Both the position numbers and the translations under genes were made by a program. From positions 1 through 64,000 of the forward strand of contig JAUZSE010000024.1 of the NCBI GenBank assembly GCA_030949725.1: 64,000 nucleotides of DNA, in the 5' to 3' direction. Below the pieces are notes generated by a model that saw only the letters and a program-made list of their open reading frames with translations, made no database searches and was not told the DNA's origin. Shown in pieces: positions 1-10,235 of this stretch (positions within the stretch are counted from its first letter, which is position 1; the number at the start of each line of letters is the position of its first letter). Source of the DNA: Sulfurovum sp. Its GTDB lineage: Bacteria; Campylobacterota; Campylobacteria; Campylobacterales; Sulfurovaceae.

Positions 1-1
1 T

Positions 2-1078
2 ACAAATAACCTGACATATACTGCAGGCATACATACGCTAAAAGGAGCCATATCTCAGTGTGGTTTTGGAGTTAATACCTCAGAACCTTTAGCCTCAGCC
101 TTTGTCTACTACAACTGGGCAACCCTACAAGAAAAAAGGATAAGTTTGCTAGACCCAAATGAATCTGATGTAGGGTTTAGTTTTAAAAACAGTATCAAAA
201 CTTTTGCTAAAAACAAATGGACTGCGGGTCACTTAGACCTCATAGCAGGTACAACTTTCGTAAAGATATTGCCCTACGGGGCAGTTTCATTTAGAATAGA
301 TGCAGATGCACTCTCCTCAACCCAAAAACCATACCCCATGCAATTAAATATCCAAACAGATAAGCCCTTAACACTTGTATCCGTAAAACTAAATAGCAAT
401 AATACAAGCACTCTCTTAGGAGCAGCCAATAACTTCAACTTCACAACCCAAGCAGGTATCAATAAAGAACATAATCTGACCGATGATGAAAGAAAAGGAG
501 GCTTGTTCATAACGCTAGCCAATACTAGTGCTAGTACGGTTACTGTAAATGATATAAACCTAAGTGCTAAACGTTTTACAAGAGATGACAATACCAATAT
601 CGTAACCGACCACGAAAGAGGACTACAATGGCAAGATGAAACATACACATGGCTAGATAGCTGGTATGGAGCAAAGAGACATTGTGCTGCACTTACTTTA
701 GGTGGTTATGATGACTGGAGAGTTCCAACATATATAGACCTTATATATATATTAGATTTAGCTGGACCTCCGTATATCTATAAAGAATTTGAGCATTTAG
801 GAGCTGTAGGATATTGGTCTTTGGATTTAAATGGTGGAGTGTTTCCAGAGAGTGAGTCAGCAAAAGTTATTAACTTTGGATTGGGTAGATGGATATGGAT
901 TAATACTTCATATCACATGAATACACGATGTACAAGAGATTATCAAGTATCTACTTCTAGTGTATCATCAAAACAGAGTAATAAAATAAATACTATCAGA
1001 GTGATAAAAGAAGGGAATTATGAAGACTTTTATCAAGATAATAATAACGATAGGGGTGGGGAATATATACGTTATTGA
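2..1078 (+). CDS. DUF1566 (Lcl C-terminal type) protein, 5' partial
   Basis: The frame is open from base 2, so the true start lies before the window; the first start-like codon inside is TTG at 146 and has no good ribosome site. About 358 residues are visible. The last third carries the DUF1566/Lcl_C pattern: DHERGLQWQD, GGYDDWRVPT, a Trp-rich stretch and a late RCTRD. The first two thirds are Thr/Asn-rich and look beta-stranded, as in exported stalk regions. Proteins of this family are usually secreted or surface-bound; no reaction is known. A perfect hairpin follows the stop. Confidence 0.75.
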   Translation, partial: TNNLTYTAGIHTLKGAISQCGFGVNTSEPLASAFVYYNWATLQEKRISLLDPNESDVGFSFKNSIKTFAKNKWTAGHLDLIAGTTFVKILPYGAVSFRIDADALSSTQKPYPMQLNIQTDKPLTLVSVKLNSNNTSTLLGAANNFNFTTQAGINKEHNLTDDERKGGLFITLANTSASTVTVNDINLSAKRFTRDDNTNIVTDHERGLQWQDETYTWLDSWYGAKRHCAALTLGGYDDWRVPTYIDLIYILDLAGPPYIYKEFEHLGAVGYWSLDLNGGVFPESESAKVINFGLGRWIWINTSYHMNTRCTRDYQVSTSSVSSKQSNKINTIRVIKEGNYEDFYQDNNNDRGGEYIRY

Positions 1079-1107
1079 TTTCTTGAAAATAAAAGATAAA
1101 TTACCTC

Positions 1108-1131
1108 GTGACGAAACTTTAGTTTCGTCAC
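1108..1131. terminator. Hairpin between convergent genes
   Basis: GTGACGAAAC and GTTTCGTCAC form a perfect 10-bp stem around TTTA. It lies between the plus-strand DUF1566 gene and the minus-strand DUF309 gene, so it may end both transcripts. There is no clear T-tract, so intrinsic termination is not certain. Confidence 0.5.
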
Positions 1132-1162
1132 ACTCCCAAAGAAAATAACAATCAAATCTAAA

Positions 1163-1516
1163 TCAAGACATAAAGACTTTCTCATGTCTTGATTTTAACA
1201 TTTCTATTTTAGTTTTGGCTGTCTCAAACAAGACAAAACATTGTATGTCACTGCTACAAAGATGTATATGTCTTTCATAAGACTCCATCACATGTTTGGC
1301 TTTTTTGTCTGCATTTTTACTGTCGCGTTTTAAATGCTCAAAGGCTATAGCTCCATTTATAAAGCCTTTAGCCAAGTTTGCCAAAGGATGTTTTTTTAAA
1401 CGCAAAGGATGCCATGCCTCTTCTAGTACTTCATGTGCTTCAAAATATTCTTCTTCATCTAAGAGTTTCAGATACCCTTTTAATGCACCTTCTAAGTCTT
1501 CGTTCATTACTAACAT
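1163..1516 (-). CDS. DUF309 family protein
   Basis: A 117-residue protein with the DUF309 signature: EAHEVLEEAW near residue 27 and KGFINGAIAFEH near residue 50, both in amphipathic helices. The family is small and all-helical; its function is unknown. Two starts are possible, ATG at 1516 and ATG at 1504; AAGG about 11 bases before 1516 mildly favours the longer form. It is the last gene of a minus-strand run after the S24 regulator. Confidence 0.75.
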   Translation of the reverse strand: MLVMNEDLEGALKGYLKLLDEEEYFEAHEVLEEAWHPLRLKKHPLANLAKGFINGAIAFEHLKRDSKNADKKAKHVMESYERHIHLCSSDIQCFVLFETAKTKIEMLKSRHEKVFMS

Positions 1517-1566
1517 TATTTTACGACCTTATTTTTTAACCAATATATCATAAAATTGCAAAAACC

Positions 1567-2223
1567 CTAAAAGCGTTCTATGTTCCCTACCACTTTTCCT
1601 ATAATAATCACCTCATCACTATGAATCGCTTGTGGGGGATAAAGACTGTTGTCAGAAATTAATTCTATCATGCCATCTACACGTTTATGAATACGTTTTA
1701 TAAATAACCCGCCTGTAGTAGTTGAGGCAATGAAAATACCATTCTTATTGATGTTGGTTTGTGTCCTATCTACAAATACAATGGAACCATCTTGCAAAGT
1801 AGGATCCATAGATTCTCCATCGACATGGATGGCTTCAAGGTCAGTATTGCCTTGACCTACTATAGTATGCATAATCTTTTCATCTAGGGTGATCATTTCA
1901 AAACCTTCATCAAATACTTCTGCCCCTCCACCTGCACTTGCACGAATATCCGCAAAATAACGTACTTGAAAATATTTCTCTGTTTCAACTTTGAGCATAT
2001 CTACTGCCTGATCAAAAAAGAGCCAATTCACAGATATTTTCTTTAGTGCACAAAACTCTAAGATCTCCTCATAGGGAATAGAGTTACGCTTCTTCATCGT
2101 TGCAAAAGTAGCTTGTGGTATGTGTAAGGCACTAGCAACATCTTTATTGAACACTTTTGTACCTGTGGTACTTTCCGAAATTACATCTTTCAGTTTTTCT
2201 ATGATTTCACCTAAAATTAACAT
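1567..2223 (-). CDS. S24/LexA-CI-like repressor with autocleavage domain
   Basis: 218 residues. Residues 1-70 resemble a CI-type helix-turn-helix (DVASALHIPQATFATMKK). Residues 90-218 form an S24 peptidase domain: a candidate Ala97-Gly98 cleavage site in ASAGGG, catalytic Ser138 in DGESMDPTL and Lys176 in GLFIKRI. LexA, UmuD and phage CI use this Ser/Lys pair for RecA-stimulated self-cleavage. AAGGGG six bases before ATG 2223 fixes the start. A perfect palindrome lies 48 bases upstream and probably mediates autorepression. A second copy of its core lies before recQ, so this protein may act as a LexA substitute (inference). Confidence 0.85.
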   Translation of the reverse strand: MLILGEIIEKLKDVISESTTGTKVFNKDVASALHIPQATFATMKKRNSIPYEEILEFCALKKISVNWLFFDQAVDMLKVETEKYFQVRYFADIRASAGGGAEVFDEGFEMITLDEKIMHTIVGQGNTDLEAIHVDGESMDPTLQDGSIVFVDRTQTNINKNGIFIASTTTGGLFIKRIHKRVDGMIELISDNSLYPPQAIHSDEVIIIGKVVGNIERF

Positions 2224-2270
2224 TTAAACCCCTTTTTTATTCTTATATAGGTAAGTATAGTCCCTTAAGC

Positions 2271-2301
2271 TTATAAGTATGTCAATTTGACATACTTATA
2301 A
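2271..2301. promoter_or_regulatory. Perfect 31-bp operator-like palindrome upstream of the S24 repressor
   Basis: Two perfect 15-bp arms, left TTATAAGTATGTCAA (2271-2285) and right TTGACATACTTATAA (2287-2301), around one T. On the minus strand it contains a TTGACA that could be the -35 box of the repressor promoter. The core TATGTCA-N3-TGACATA recurs at 50367-50395. Confidence 0.7.
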
Positions 2302-2326
2302 ATATTTTTATATACAATCTGATATA

Positions 2327-3529
2327 CTAAAAAAGTAAAATGTTTATTTCATCTCCCACTACTTTAGATGTATCTTCTTCAGAGGTAACAAGAAGTGCAA
2401 CATTTTCAAGCATATTGGTGAGTATCGCAGAGGAACCAAGCTTTTTTCCTTTAAAATCTACATAATATTCACCATGAAGAAGTGAAACATTACAGGCAGT
2501 AAATTCAGCTTTTTTTGCCCGTTTGACAAAAGGTTCTGTAAGTTTTGCTTTTACTTTACGTAAAGAACATTTACCTTGCTGAAGTTTTGCAATCAGGGGG
2601 ACAAGATAAAGTAACGCCGTCACAGTAGAAGAGTACGCAAACCCTGGAAGTCCAATGATGAATTTACCCTCTTTTCGTGCTACTACGATATGTTGCCCTG
2701 GCTTTACCCGTACCCCTTTAAAAAGTACATCACATCCAAGTTCCACAATGACATCTTTCACAAAATCAAAGTCACCTACGCTCACCCCACCCGTAGTCAC
2801 CACAATGTCACTTTTCTCTAAAGCTGAACGTATTTCTTTGGTAATATTCTCTTTATCATCTTTGATACATCCCAATTGTAGAGGCACACCATCATATTTA
2901 TTGACAATGGCTTCTAAAATATAATTATTGGAAGAGCGTATTTGAGAATCATTGGTCTGTTCTTCTCCTAACGCCAATAGTTCAGAGCCTGTGGAGAGTA
3001 TGGCAACTATTGGTTTTTCATAGACTAAAACAGAGCTTATGTTCAAAGATGCCATCACGCCTATCTGTGGAAAGTCTATTTTTGTACCTTTAGAAATAAG
3101 CTCTTGCCCTTTGGCATAGTTTTCCCCTACTTCACGAACAGAAAAGCCTTGAGGTACTTCTTCTTTGATGATGATATCCTCACCATCCACTTCTACATTT
3201 TCTATAGGGATAAGCGTATCTGCACCTTTGGGCATAAGTGAACCTGTAAATGTTTTAATACAAGTACCACCTATGACCTCTTTTTTCAAAGCAGATCCAG
3301 CAGGATTAATGCTCCCTACTCTCAATGTACCCAGTGTCATATCTTCATGTATAATCGCATAACCATCCATCGCAGAGGTTGGAAACTCTGGTGAATTATG
3401 ATCTGCTACCACATCTTCAGCAAGTACATACCCTAAAGCATCTACGAGGTAAAGTTTTTTTGTTTTATAATTTTTTATTTCAAGATTTTGTATTGTCTCA
3501 ATCGATTCGTCAAAGTGCATAAATGCCAT
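2327..3529 (-). CDS. moeA: Molybdopterin molybdenumtransferase MoeA
   Basis: 400 residues, the family's full length. MoeA inserts molybdate into adenylylated molybdopterin in the cytoplasm. Visible motifs are PTSAMDGYAI near residue 50, LSTGSELL near residue 180, GGVSVGDFDFVKDV near residue 245 and GLPGFAYSS near residue 293, where most homologues read GLPGNPVS. It is the third gene of moaD-moaE-moeA, eight bases after moaE. Molybdenum cofactor would serve nitrate, formate or sulfur oxidoreductases not present in this window. Confidence 0.95.
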   Translation of the reverse strand: MAFMHFDESIETIQNLEIKNYKTKKLYLVDALGYVLAEDVVADHNSPEFPTSAMDGYAIIHEDMTLGTLRVGSINPAGSALKKEVIGGTCIKTFTGSLMPKGADTLIPIENVEVDGEDIIIKEEVPQGFSVREVGENYAKGQELISKGTKIDFPQIGVMASLNISSVLVYEKPIVAILSTGSELLALGEEQTNDSQIRSSNNYILEAIVNKYDGVPLQLGCIKDDKENITKEIRSALEKSDIVVTTGGVSVGDFDFVKDVIVELGCDVLFKGVRVKPGQHIVVARKEGKFIIGLPGFAYSSTVTALLYLVPLIAKLQQGKCSLRKVKAKLTEPFVKRAKKAEFTACNVSLLHGEYYVDFKGKKLGSSAILTNMLENVALLVTSEEDTSKVVGDEINILLF

Positions 3530-3537
3530 ATTATTCC

Positions 3538-3972
3538 TTATTGTAAAAGCCCAGCACCCGCCATAGGGGTACTTCTATCCGCCGCGTAAATACGTTCACC
3601 ATTTTTCACATCATATTTCCATATAGGTGCATTGGCCTTAAAGTCTTCTACAAATTCATCTATAAGTTCCAAAGCAACACGACGCTTAGGAGAAAAAACT
3701 GCCGAGACATACGAAGAAGTATGTACGGGTACATCCCCTATAGAGTGAGCCATCTTTACCACCGCACCTAATCTATCCGCTTTCTCCTGCCAAGTATCAA
3801 ACCATTTTTGTAATACAGGTTCATAGATGTCAAAACTAAGCGCTTCTATATCATCTTCTGCCCGTATAGTCCCTACAAAAGGTATATACGCTCCATAGTT
3901 TGACTCTGTTTGTTCATCTAGCCAACGTCCAAATATCTCTTTGCTATCGAGTGGTCCATTATATAACTCCAC
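3538..3972 (-). CDS. moaE: Molybdopterin synthase catalytic subunit MoaE
   Basis: 144 residues. MoaE pairs with thiocarboxylated MoaD to add the dithiolene sulfurs to precursor Z. Family motifs are FVGTIRAED near residue 32, the HSIGDVPV and SPKRR segments in the middle, and the catalytic-lysine region NAPIWKYDV near residue 115. It starts three bases after the moaD stop, so the two subunits are probably translationally coupled. Confidence 0.95.
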   Translation of the reverse strand: MELYNGPLDSKEIFGRWLDEQTESNYGAYIPFVGTIRAEDDIEALSFDIYEPVLQKWFDTWQEKADRLGAVVKMAHSIGDVPVHTSSYVSAVFSPKRRVALELIDEFVEDFKANAPIWKYDVKNGERIYAADRSTPMAGAGLLQ

Positions 3973-3975
3973 TAC

Positions 3976-4203
3976 TTAACCACCACATACAGGAGGCAAG
4001 ATAGAAACCTTGTCTCCATCTTTAAGTGTTATCGTTAAATCATTGACCATGGTATCGTTCAGTGCTACTGCACATTTATCTAACCAATCGGTCAAAGTAT
4101 CATCTTCTTTTAACTTTGCCGATACTTCTGCCAATGTCTCTGCTTCCATCTCTATCGCTGCTTTAGAGATAGGACCTAAAAATTCTACTTTTATCATGAG
4201 CAA
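3976..4203 (-). CDS. moaD: Molybdopterin synthase sulfur carrier MoaD
   Basis: 75-residue ubiquitin-fold protein ending in Gly-Gly (PPVCGG), the site of adenylation and thiocarboxylation. MIKVEFLGPIS at the start is the usual first beta strand; an ATG three codons further in is an alternative start. First gene of the moaD-moaE-moeA operon, divergent from mqnA and served by a minus-strand TATAAT at 4227-4232. Confidence 0.9.
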   Translation of the reverse strand: MLMIKVEFLGPISKAAIEMEAETLAEVSAKLKEDDTLTDWLDKCAVALNDTMVNDLTITLKDGDKVSILPPVCGG

Positions 4204-4226
4204 ACTCCTCTTACTATCTTAACGCG

Positions 4227-4250
4227 ATTATAAATCTTGTTTGGTATAAT
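4227..4250. promoter_or_regulatory. Back-to-back -10 boxes for moaD and mqnA
   Basis: A minus-strand TATAAT at 4227-4232 faces moaD and a plus-strand TATAAT at 4245-4250 faces mqnA. Neither has a clear -35, as is usual for Campylobacterota sigma-70 promoters. The plus-strand box puts transcription start near 4257, which argues against translation from the ATG at 4260. Confidence 0.6.
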
Positions 4251-4286
4251 TACGCTTAAATGGAATTTTGGAAGGGGTATACACAC

Positions 4287-4922
4287 ATGCTATTTGGTTC
4301 TATCTCCTACCTTAACCTTCTTCCTTTTCAAGTCTTTTTAAAACGTACCTTATCTCACAATGCCAGTAAAATGTCTTTTGCGTACAAACGTGCTGTTCCT
4401 TCCACTATCAACAAAGCACTTAAAAGACGGGTAATCCATGCTGCATTCATCTCTTCTGTTGCATCAAAGAAGTACCCTTGTACCAATCTTGGTATCATCG
4501 CACATAAGAAAGTCTATAGTGTTTTACTCTTAGAAGGTGACAATGAAAGTGACCCTGCTTCTGCTAGCTCCAATCAACTTGCAAAAATTTTAGGCTTACA
4601 AGGCAAGGTTCTCATAGGAGACGCTGCACTCAAACACTATCTTGACGGTGGGGAAGGTATAGACCTAGCTGAAGCTTGGTATAACAAAACTGGCTTACCT
4701 TTTGTCTTTGCAAGACTCTGCTACAACAGACATGCTAAAGAGATCCAAAAGATTGCGTCTACATTTTCACATACAAAAGTAAAAATACCTCAGTATATTT
4801 TAAAAAAAGAAGCGAAAAAAAGAAATATCACCCCTAAACAACTCACTTGGTATTTAGAACATATTTCTTACAAAATGGACGATAAAGCGAAAAAGTCCTT
4901 GAAGTTATTTTTAAAAATGTAA
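4287..4922 (+). CDS. mqnA: Chorismate dehydratase MqnA (futalosine menaquinone pathway)
   Basis: 211 residues. MqnA dehydrates chorismate to 3-enolpyruvyl-benzoate, the first step of the futalosine menaquinone route used by Campylobacterota. The start MLFGSISYLNLLPF is the MqnA/MqnD substrate-binding fold, followed by a HAAFISSVASKK region and GDAALKHYLDGG. I chose ATG 4287 over the in-frame ATG 4260 because GGAAGGGG lies nine bases before it and the -10 box is too close to 4260. It ends 17 bases from the convergent gltX stop. Confidence 0.88.
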   Translation: MLFGSISYLNLLPFQVFLKRTLSHNASKMSFAYKRAVPSTINKALKRRVIHAAFISSVASKKYPCTNLGIIAHKKVYSVLLLEGDNESDPASASSNQLAKILGLQGKVLIGDAALKHYLDGGEGIDLAEAWYNKTGLPFVFARLCYNRHAKEIQKIASTFSHTKVKIPQYILKKEAKKRNITPKQLTWYLEHISYKMDDKAKKSLKLFLKM

Positions 4923-4939
4923 GTTTAGCATAGCCAAAC

Positions 4940-6323
4940 CTACTCAATACTAGCTATCGCACGTTCAATCCTCTTAATCGTCTCACTCACACCCAAAATA
5001 GCCATAATCTCATCGAGTCCAGAACCTGTCATCGAACCCATAAGACTTACGCGTAAAGGCATACCTATTTTTCCAAAACCTATCTCTTTTTCTTCTACTA
5101 TCTTTTCCATCACAGAATGAAATGCTTCTTTTGCTTGTAGGAGATGAAAGACTTAACATATCTGCAAACGCGTTAAGTATCTCTTTGGCTTCACCTTTAA
5201 ATGCTTTTTTACTTGACTTTGCATCATATTCTGTGGGTGCAATCATAATAAGTTTAATTTGTTTAGCCAACTCCACGAGCGTTTTACCTCTTTCTTTGGT
5301 GGCCGTTAAAATCATAGATGCTTTATCATTATCTTCTAAATCAACACCAAAATCTTTGAGCAGTGTTACAAGCTTTTCGTCTGATGCTTCTTTAATATAA
5401 TGTGCATTCAGCCATAATAACTTATCTAGGTTATAGTTTGATGAAGATTTATTAATATCTTTAGGATCAAACAGAGCTATCATCTCTTCTAGTGAAAATA
5501 TCTCTTGATCCCCATGAGACCAACCAAGACGTACAAGAAAATTAAGCAATGCCTCGGGTAAGTACCCCATAGTCTTATAGTCCATCACATCTGTTGCACC
5601 ATCTCTTTTAGAGAGTTTTTTACCTTGTTCATTGTTTATCATAGCCACATGGTTAAAGTTTGGCAGGTCAAATCCAAGGGCTTTATAGACTACTATTTGC
5701 TTAGGTGTATTATACAAATGGTCATCTCCACGTATCACTTCAGAACATCCCATAAGTGCATCATCTATGGCTACCACGAAATTGTATGTCGGCGCACCAT
5801 CTGCTCTGGCAATCACAAAATCATCTACTTCAGAAGCTGCGATATTGATAGTCCCCTTGACACCATCTTCAAAAGTTATCATGCCCTCTTGTGGTGCTTT
5901 GATACGAATAACTGGGTCAACGCCCACAGGAGGTGTACCTCTAAAGTCTCTATAACGTCCATCATAACGTGTTCGCTCTTTTTTAGCCATTTGTTCTTCA
6001 CGTAAAATAGTAAGTTCTTCTTTGGACATATAACACTTATAGGCTTTGCCCTCTTCTAAAAGTTGATCAATATACTGTTTATACAAATCAAAACGTTTAG
6101 ATTGATATACAACCTCACCATCATTCCCCATACCAACCCATTCAAAGGCTTTTAAAATGGCATCTTTGGCTTCCTCAGAATTACGTGCCATATCTGTATC
6201 TTCTATACGAAGCAGAAATGTACCTTTGTTATGTTGTGCTGTGAGCCAAGAAAAAAGTGCGGTTCTTAAACCACCAATGTGTAAATATCCTGTGGGAGAG
6301 GGTGCAAAACGTGTGACTGTCAT
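4940..6323 (-). CDS. gltX: Glutamyl-tRNA synthetase GltX, apparent frameshift near the 3' end
   Basis: Class I synthetase charging glutamate onto tRNA. The start is ATG 6323 (MTVTRFAPSPTGYLHIGG, HIGH-type motif), with GAAGGT about ten bases upstream; the KMSKS equivalent is KLSKRDG. The uninterrupted frame ends at 5010 in an unrelated Arg-rich tail. From about 5145 the correct tail (LLQAKEAFHSVMEK to IERAIASIE) continues in the next frame to a TAG at 4940-4942. Removing one T at about that point restores LSLLQAKEAF. As the gene is essential or half of an essential pair, a sequence error is likelier than inactivation. Confidence 0.9.
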
Positions 6324-6397
6324 AAGTAATACCTTCATAATTAATTGGTGGAATTGTATCAAAAATGTGGTTAAAAGGTACAGAAGAAAGAGAAATG

Positions 6398-6428
6398 AAA
6401 AAGAGGAGAGGATAGCCCTCCTCTTTTG
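6398..6428 (-). terminator. Intrinsic terminator after the ComEA-like gene
   Basis: AAAGAGGAG (6400-6408) pairs with CTCCTCTTT (6418-6426) around a nine-base loop. Read on the minus strand, the stem is followed by a run of Ts. It sits just beyond the stop of the HhH protein. Confidence 0.7.
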
Positions 6429-6429
6429 T

Positions 6430-6699
6430 TTATTTTTTAGTAGGCTTTTCTGAATTCGCTTTAGATTTTACATCATTCTTGATATTGGCTAAAAGTTTTT
6501 CGCCCACACCTTTTACTTTAAGTACATCATCAAATGACTCAAATTTCCTTGCCTTCATAATAGCATCTGCTTTTGCTTCACCAATACCTTTAATCTCAAT
6601 AAGTTCTGATTTAGATGCTTCGTTTAGTTCACTTAGGCTCATTCCAAATACTGTTGATGTTGCAAGTATTAAAAATCCTGTTATTACTTTTTTAAACAT
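6430..6699 (-). CDS. ComEA-like secreted helix-hairpin-helix protein
   Basis: 89 residues. Residues 1-19 are a signal peptide (MFKKVITGFLILATSTVFG). Residues 22-80 hold a double HhH DNA-binding domain (LIEIKGIGEAKADAIMKAR, then VKGVGEKLLANI), and the end is Lys-rich. This matches single-domain ComEA-type proteins, which bind incoming DNA in the periplasm during natural transformation. It is a single gene with its own terminator. Confidence 0.8.
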   Translation of the reverse strand: MFKKVITGFLILATSTVFGMSLSELNEASKSELIEIKGIGEAKADAIMKARKFESFDDVLKVKGVGEKLLANIKNDVKSKANSEKPTKK

Positions 6700-6756
6700 T
6701 TTTCTTCCTTGAGGTTTATTTTCAATTATATTTTACTATAACAAAAGATATTATAA

Positions 6757-8529
6757 CTAATTGTTTCTTATAAACTCAGGAACTATTTTTTGAAGTGCTT
6801 GTATTTTATCTTGTGCTTCCAATAACGCATTCTATATCACTCACTAACCGTACTATATTATACTTTGTAGGCATAGCTATGAAGATAGAACTGTATTTTG
6901 TTTGTTCTTCACTCTCATCAAGAAGTAGCTCTTCATAAAGCTTCTCTCCAGGACGTAATCCAGAAAACACAATCTTAATCTCATCTTCTTTTCCGTAAAG
7001 CCGTATCATCTGTTCTGCCAGATCTACTATCTTGATGGGTTCTCCCATATCTAAGATAAATAACTCTCCACCTTTTGCAATAGCCGCCGTTTGCAGTACC
7101 AGCTGGCACGCCTCTGGAATAAGCATAAAGTAACGGGTAATATCAGGATGGGTCACAGTCACGGGACCACCCTCTTCTATTTGTTGTTTAAATTTGGGGA
7201 TTACAGAACCGCTTGAACCCAGTACATTTCCAAAACGCACAGCTACAATCTCCGTACTTTTTGCATCTACATTGTTGGCATACAGTTCTGTCACACGTTT
7301 TGTCGCTCCCATCACATTGGTAGGACGCACTGCTTTATCGGTAGAAATAATCACTACTTTCTCTACCCCCGTCTCTATACTTACATCAATCACATTTTTA
7401 GTACCTAAGACATTGTTAAACACTGCCATTTCTTGATTGTCTTCACAGATAGGCACATGTTTATAGGCGGCTGCATGTATCACTATCTCAGGGCTAACTT
7501 CCTCAAATATAACCTTCAATCTATTTTTGTCTGTTACCGATGCCAATTTCAATTTGGCATATTCCAGTTGCTCGCCTATCTGATAAAGATTGTATTCACT
7601 GTTGTCTAGCAAAGTGAGCGATGAAGCACCAAAAACCTGACACTGCTTCGCAATCTCAGAACCTATACTTCCCCCTGCTCCTGTAATAAGAATAGACTTG
7701 TTTTCAATAAAATCTTTTATCATAGATAAATCTAAATCTTTAGGATGTCGGGCAAGCAGGTCTTCGATAGAAATATCTTCTAATTTTTCATTATTCTCAC
7801 CCAAAAGCTTTACTTGTTTGATCTCGACTATACCAACCCTGTTCAATCTATCGACTAGTACTTTTAATTTTTGAGCTTTTAATTGCTGCGTAATGATCAC
7901 AGATGAAATTTCTTTTTCTTTTATAATTTGCTCCAAGTTCACCAAAGGATACACTTTGACATTATGAATATACGCGTTCGTAGCACTTTCATTCTCATCC
8001 ACCGCGATGATTCCAGAAGGATAATATGCTATATCTCCTCTTAATGCACTCTGTATCATCGTCCCCGTATTGCTGTTTACGCCTATTAGTAGTGTGGGTT
8101 TGAGTACAGAAGCTTGGTCTCTTTCACTAAAGAAACGTTTACTTGCACGCAAAGCCCCTATAAAAATAAGTGACAAAAAGAAATCAATAACGATGATACT
8201 TCTAGGGAAAGGTGCAAAATACTGAGAAAACAGAAGGTAAATTACAATAAATACACCATAGGCTATGATATGTGCAAACACAATATTTTTAGCATCTACA
8301 AAAGCAAAAAAACGCCAAACTATAAAATAATTTTTGAAGAGAAAATAGAGAAACAAGTTTTACCCCTGTTAAAATAAAATATGTCAACCAAAATGAGTGT
8401 AAAAATTCTTCTGGTATATGAAAATTAAACCGTAGTAGATACGCTAGATACAGTGTTACAAAAGAGAGAACACTATCTAGGAAAACAAAAAAATCAAACG
8501 TTTTGTAGAGGTGGGATGTAAAAAAGTTT

Positions 8530-8533
<4 letters not shown>
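6757..8533 (-). CDS. pglF: UDP-GlcNAc 4,6-dehydratase PglF (membrane-bound, three apparent frameshifts)
   Basis: PglF makes UDP-4-keto-6-deoxy-GlcNAc, the first step to bacillosamine. The longest continuous frame covers 6806-8356: N-terminal membrane segments, a Rossmann motif ITGAGGSIGSEIAKQ and the KHVPICEDN segment typical of CapD/WbpM/PglF. The real start is probably GTG 8533, overlapping the pglE stop (GTGA), giving VKTFLHPTSTKRL. The frame shifts in a T-run near 8486 and again near 8345. A third shift near 6828 restores ALLEAQDKIQALQKIVPEF, ending at TAG 6757-6759. The indels lie mostly at homopolymers, so sequence error is the best explanation. Confidence 0.85.
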
Positions 8534-9635
<1,102 letters not shown>

Positions 9636-10235
9636 TTATCCTAAAACTGTTTTTATTATATAGATTATATCTTTTTTAAGTGACCATTCTTTGATATACG
9701 TCTTATTGATCTGTACTTTATCTGTCCATATCACCTCTTTGTTGTAGCGTTCGGGATCATCTTGTTTCGAGAGTAGCTCTTCTTCGTCTTTATATTTTAG
9801 TGAAGCAGGACCCGTGATTCCAGGTCGAAGACTCAAAATTATTCTATCATCTGCCTCAAGTGTATCTGCAAAACCTGGCACATCTGGACGAGGGCCTACA
9901 AAACTCATGCTTCCAAACAAGACATTAAAAAGCTGTGGTAACTCATCTATCTTCGTTTTACGAAAGAATACACCAGTTTTAGTAATACGGCTGTCCCTAC
10001 TTGTTGTGACTGTAGTATCTACACCTTTTAGAAGGTTCATTGTTTTTATTTTAAAGACTAAAAAAGGTTCCCCCTCTTTACCTATACGTGCTTGCATAAA
10101 AAGACCATTGCTTTTCGTATCCACTGAAGCAACTATCCAAGCCAACAACATAAGCCACCATGTCATACAAATACCCACCACAGATAAAACTATGTCAAAA
10201 AGACGCTTTTGAATTTTATCTGTAGAAGTTAGCAT
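9636..10235 (-). CDS. pglC: Phosphoglycosyltransferase PglC
   Basis: 199 residues, the length of monotopic PglC. It transfers the phospho-sugar of UDP-diNAc-bacillosamine to undecaprenyl phosphate and so starts the lipid-linked glycan. A re-entrant membrane helix covers about residues 15-40 (KRLFDIVLSVVGICMTWW). The catalytic region KTKIDELPQLFNVLFG carries the Asp-Glu pair and is followed by FVGPRPDVPGF. Its start directly abuts the pglB stop. No PglD acetyltransferase gene lies next to it. Confidence 0.93.
   Translation of the reverse strand: MLTSTDKIQKRLFDIVLSVVGICMTWWLMLLAWIVASVDTKSNGLFMQARIGKEGEPFLVFKIKTMNLLKGVDTTVTTSRDSRITKTGVFFRKTKIDELPQLFNVLFGSMSFVGPRPDVPGFADTLEADDRIILSLRPGITGPASLKYKDEEELLSKQDDPERYNKEVIWTDKVQINKTYIKEWSLKKDIIYIIKTVLG

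Noticed and set aside
5140-5160. Programmed ribosomal frameshifting in gltX.
   Set aside because: No slippery heptamer or downstream structure, and many unrelated genes show similar single-base shifts.
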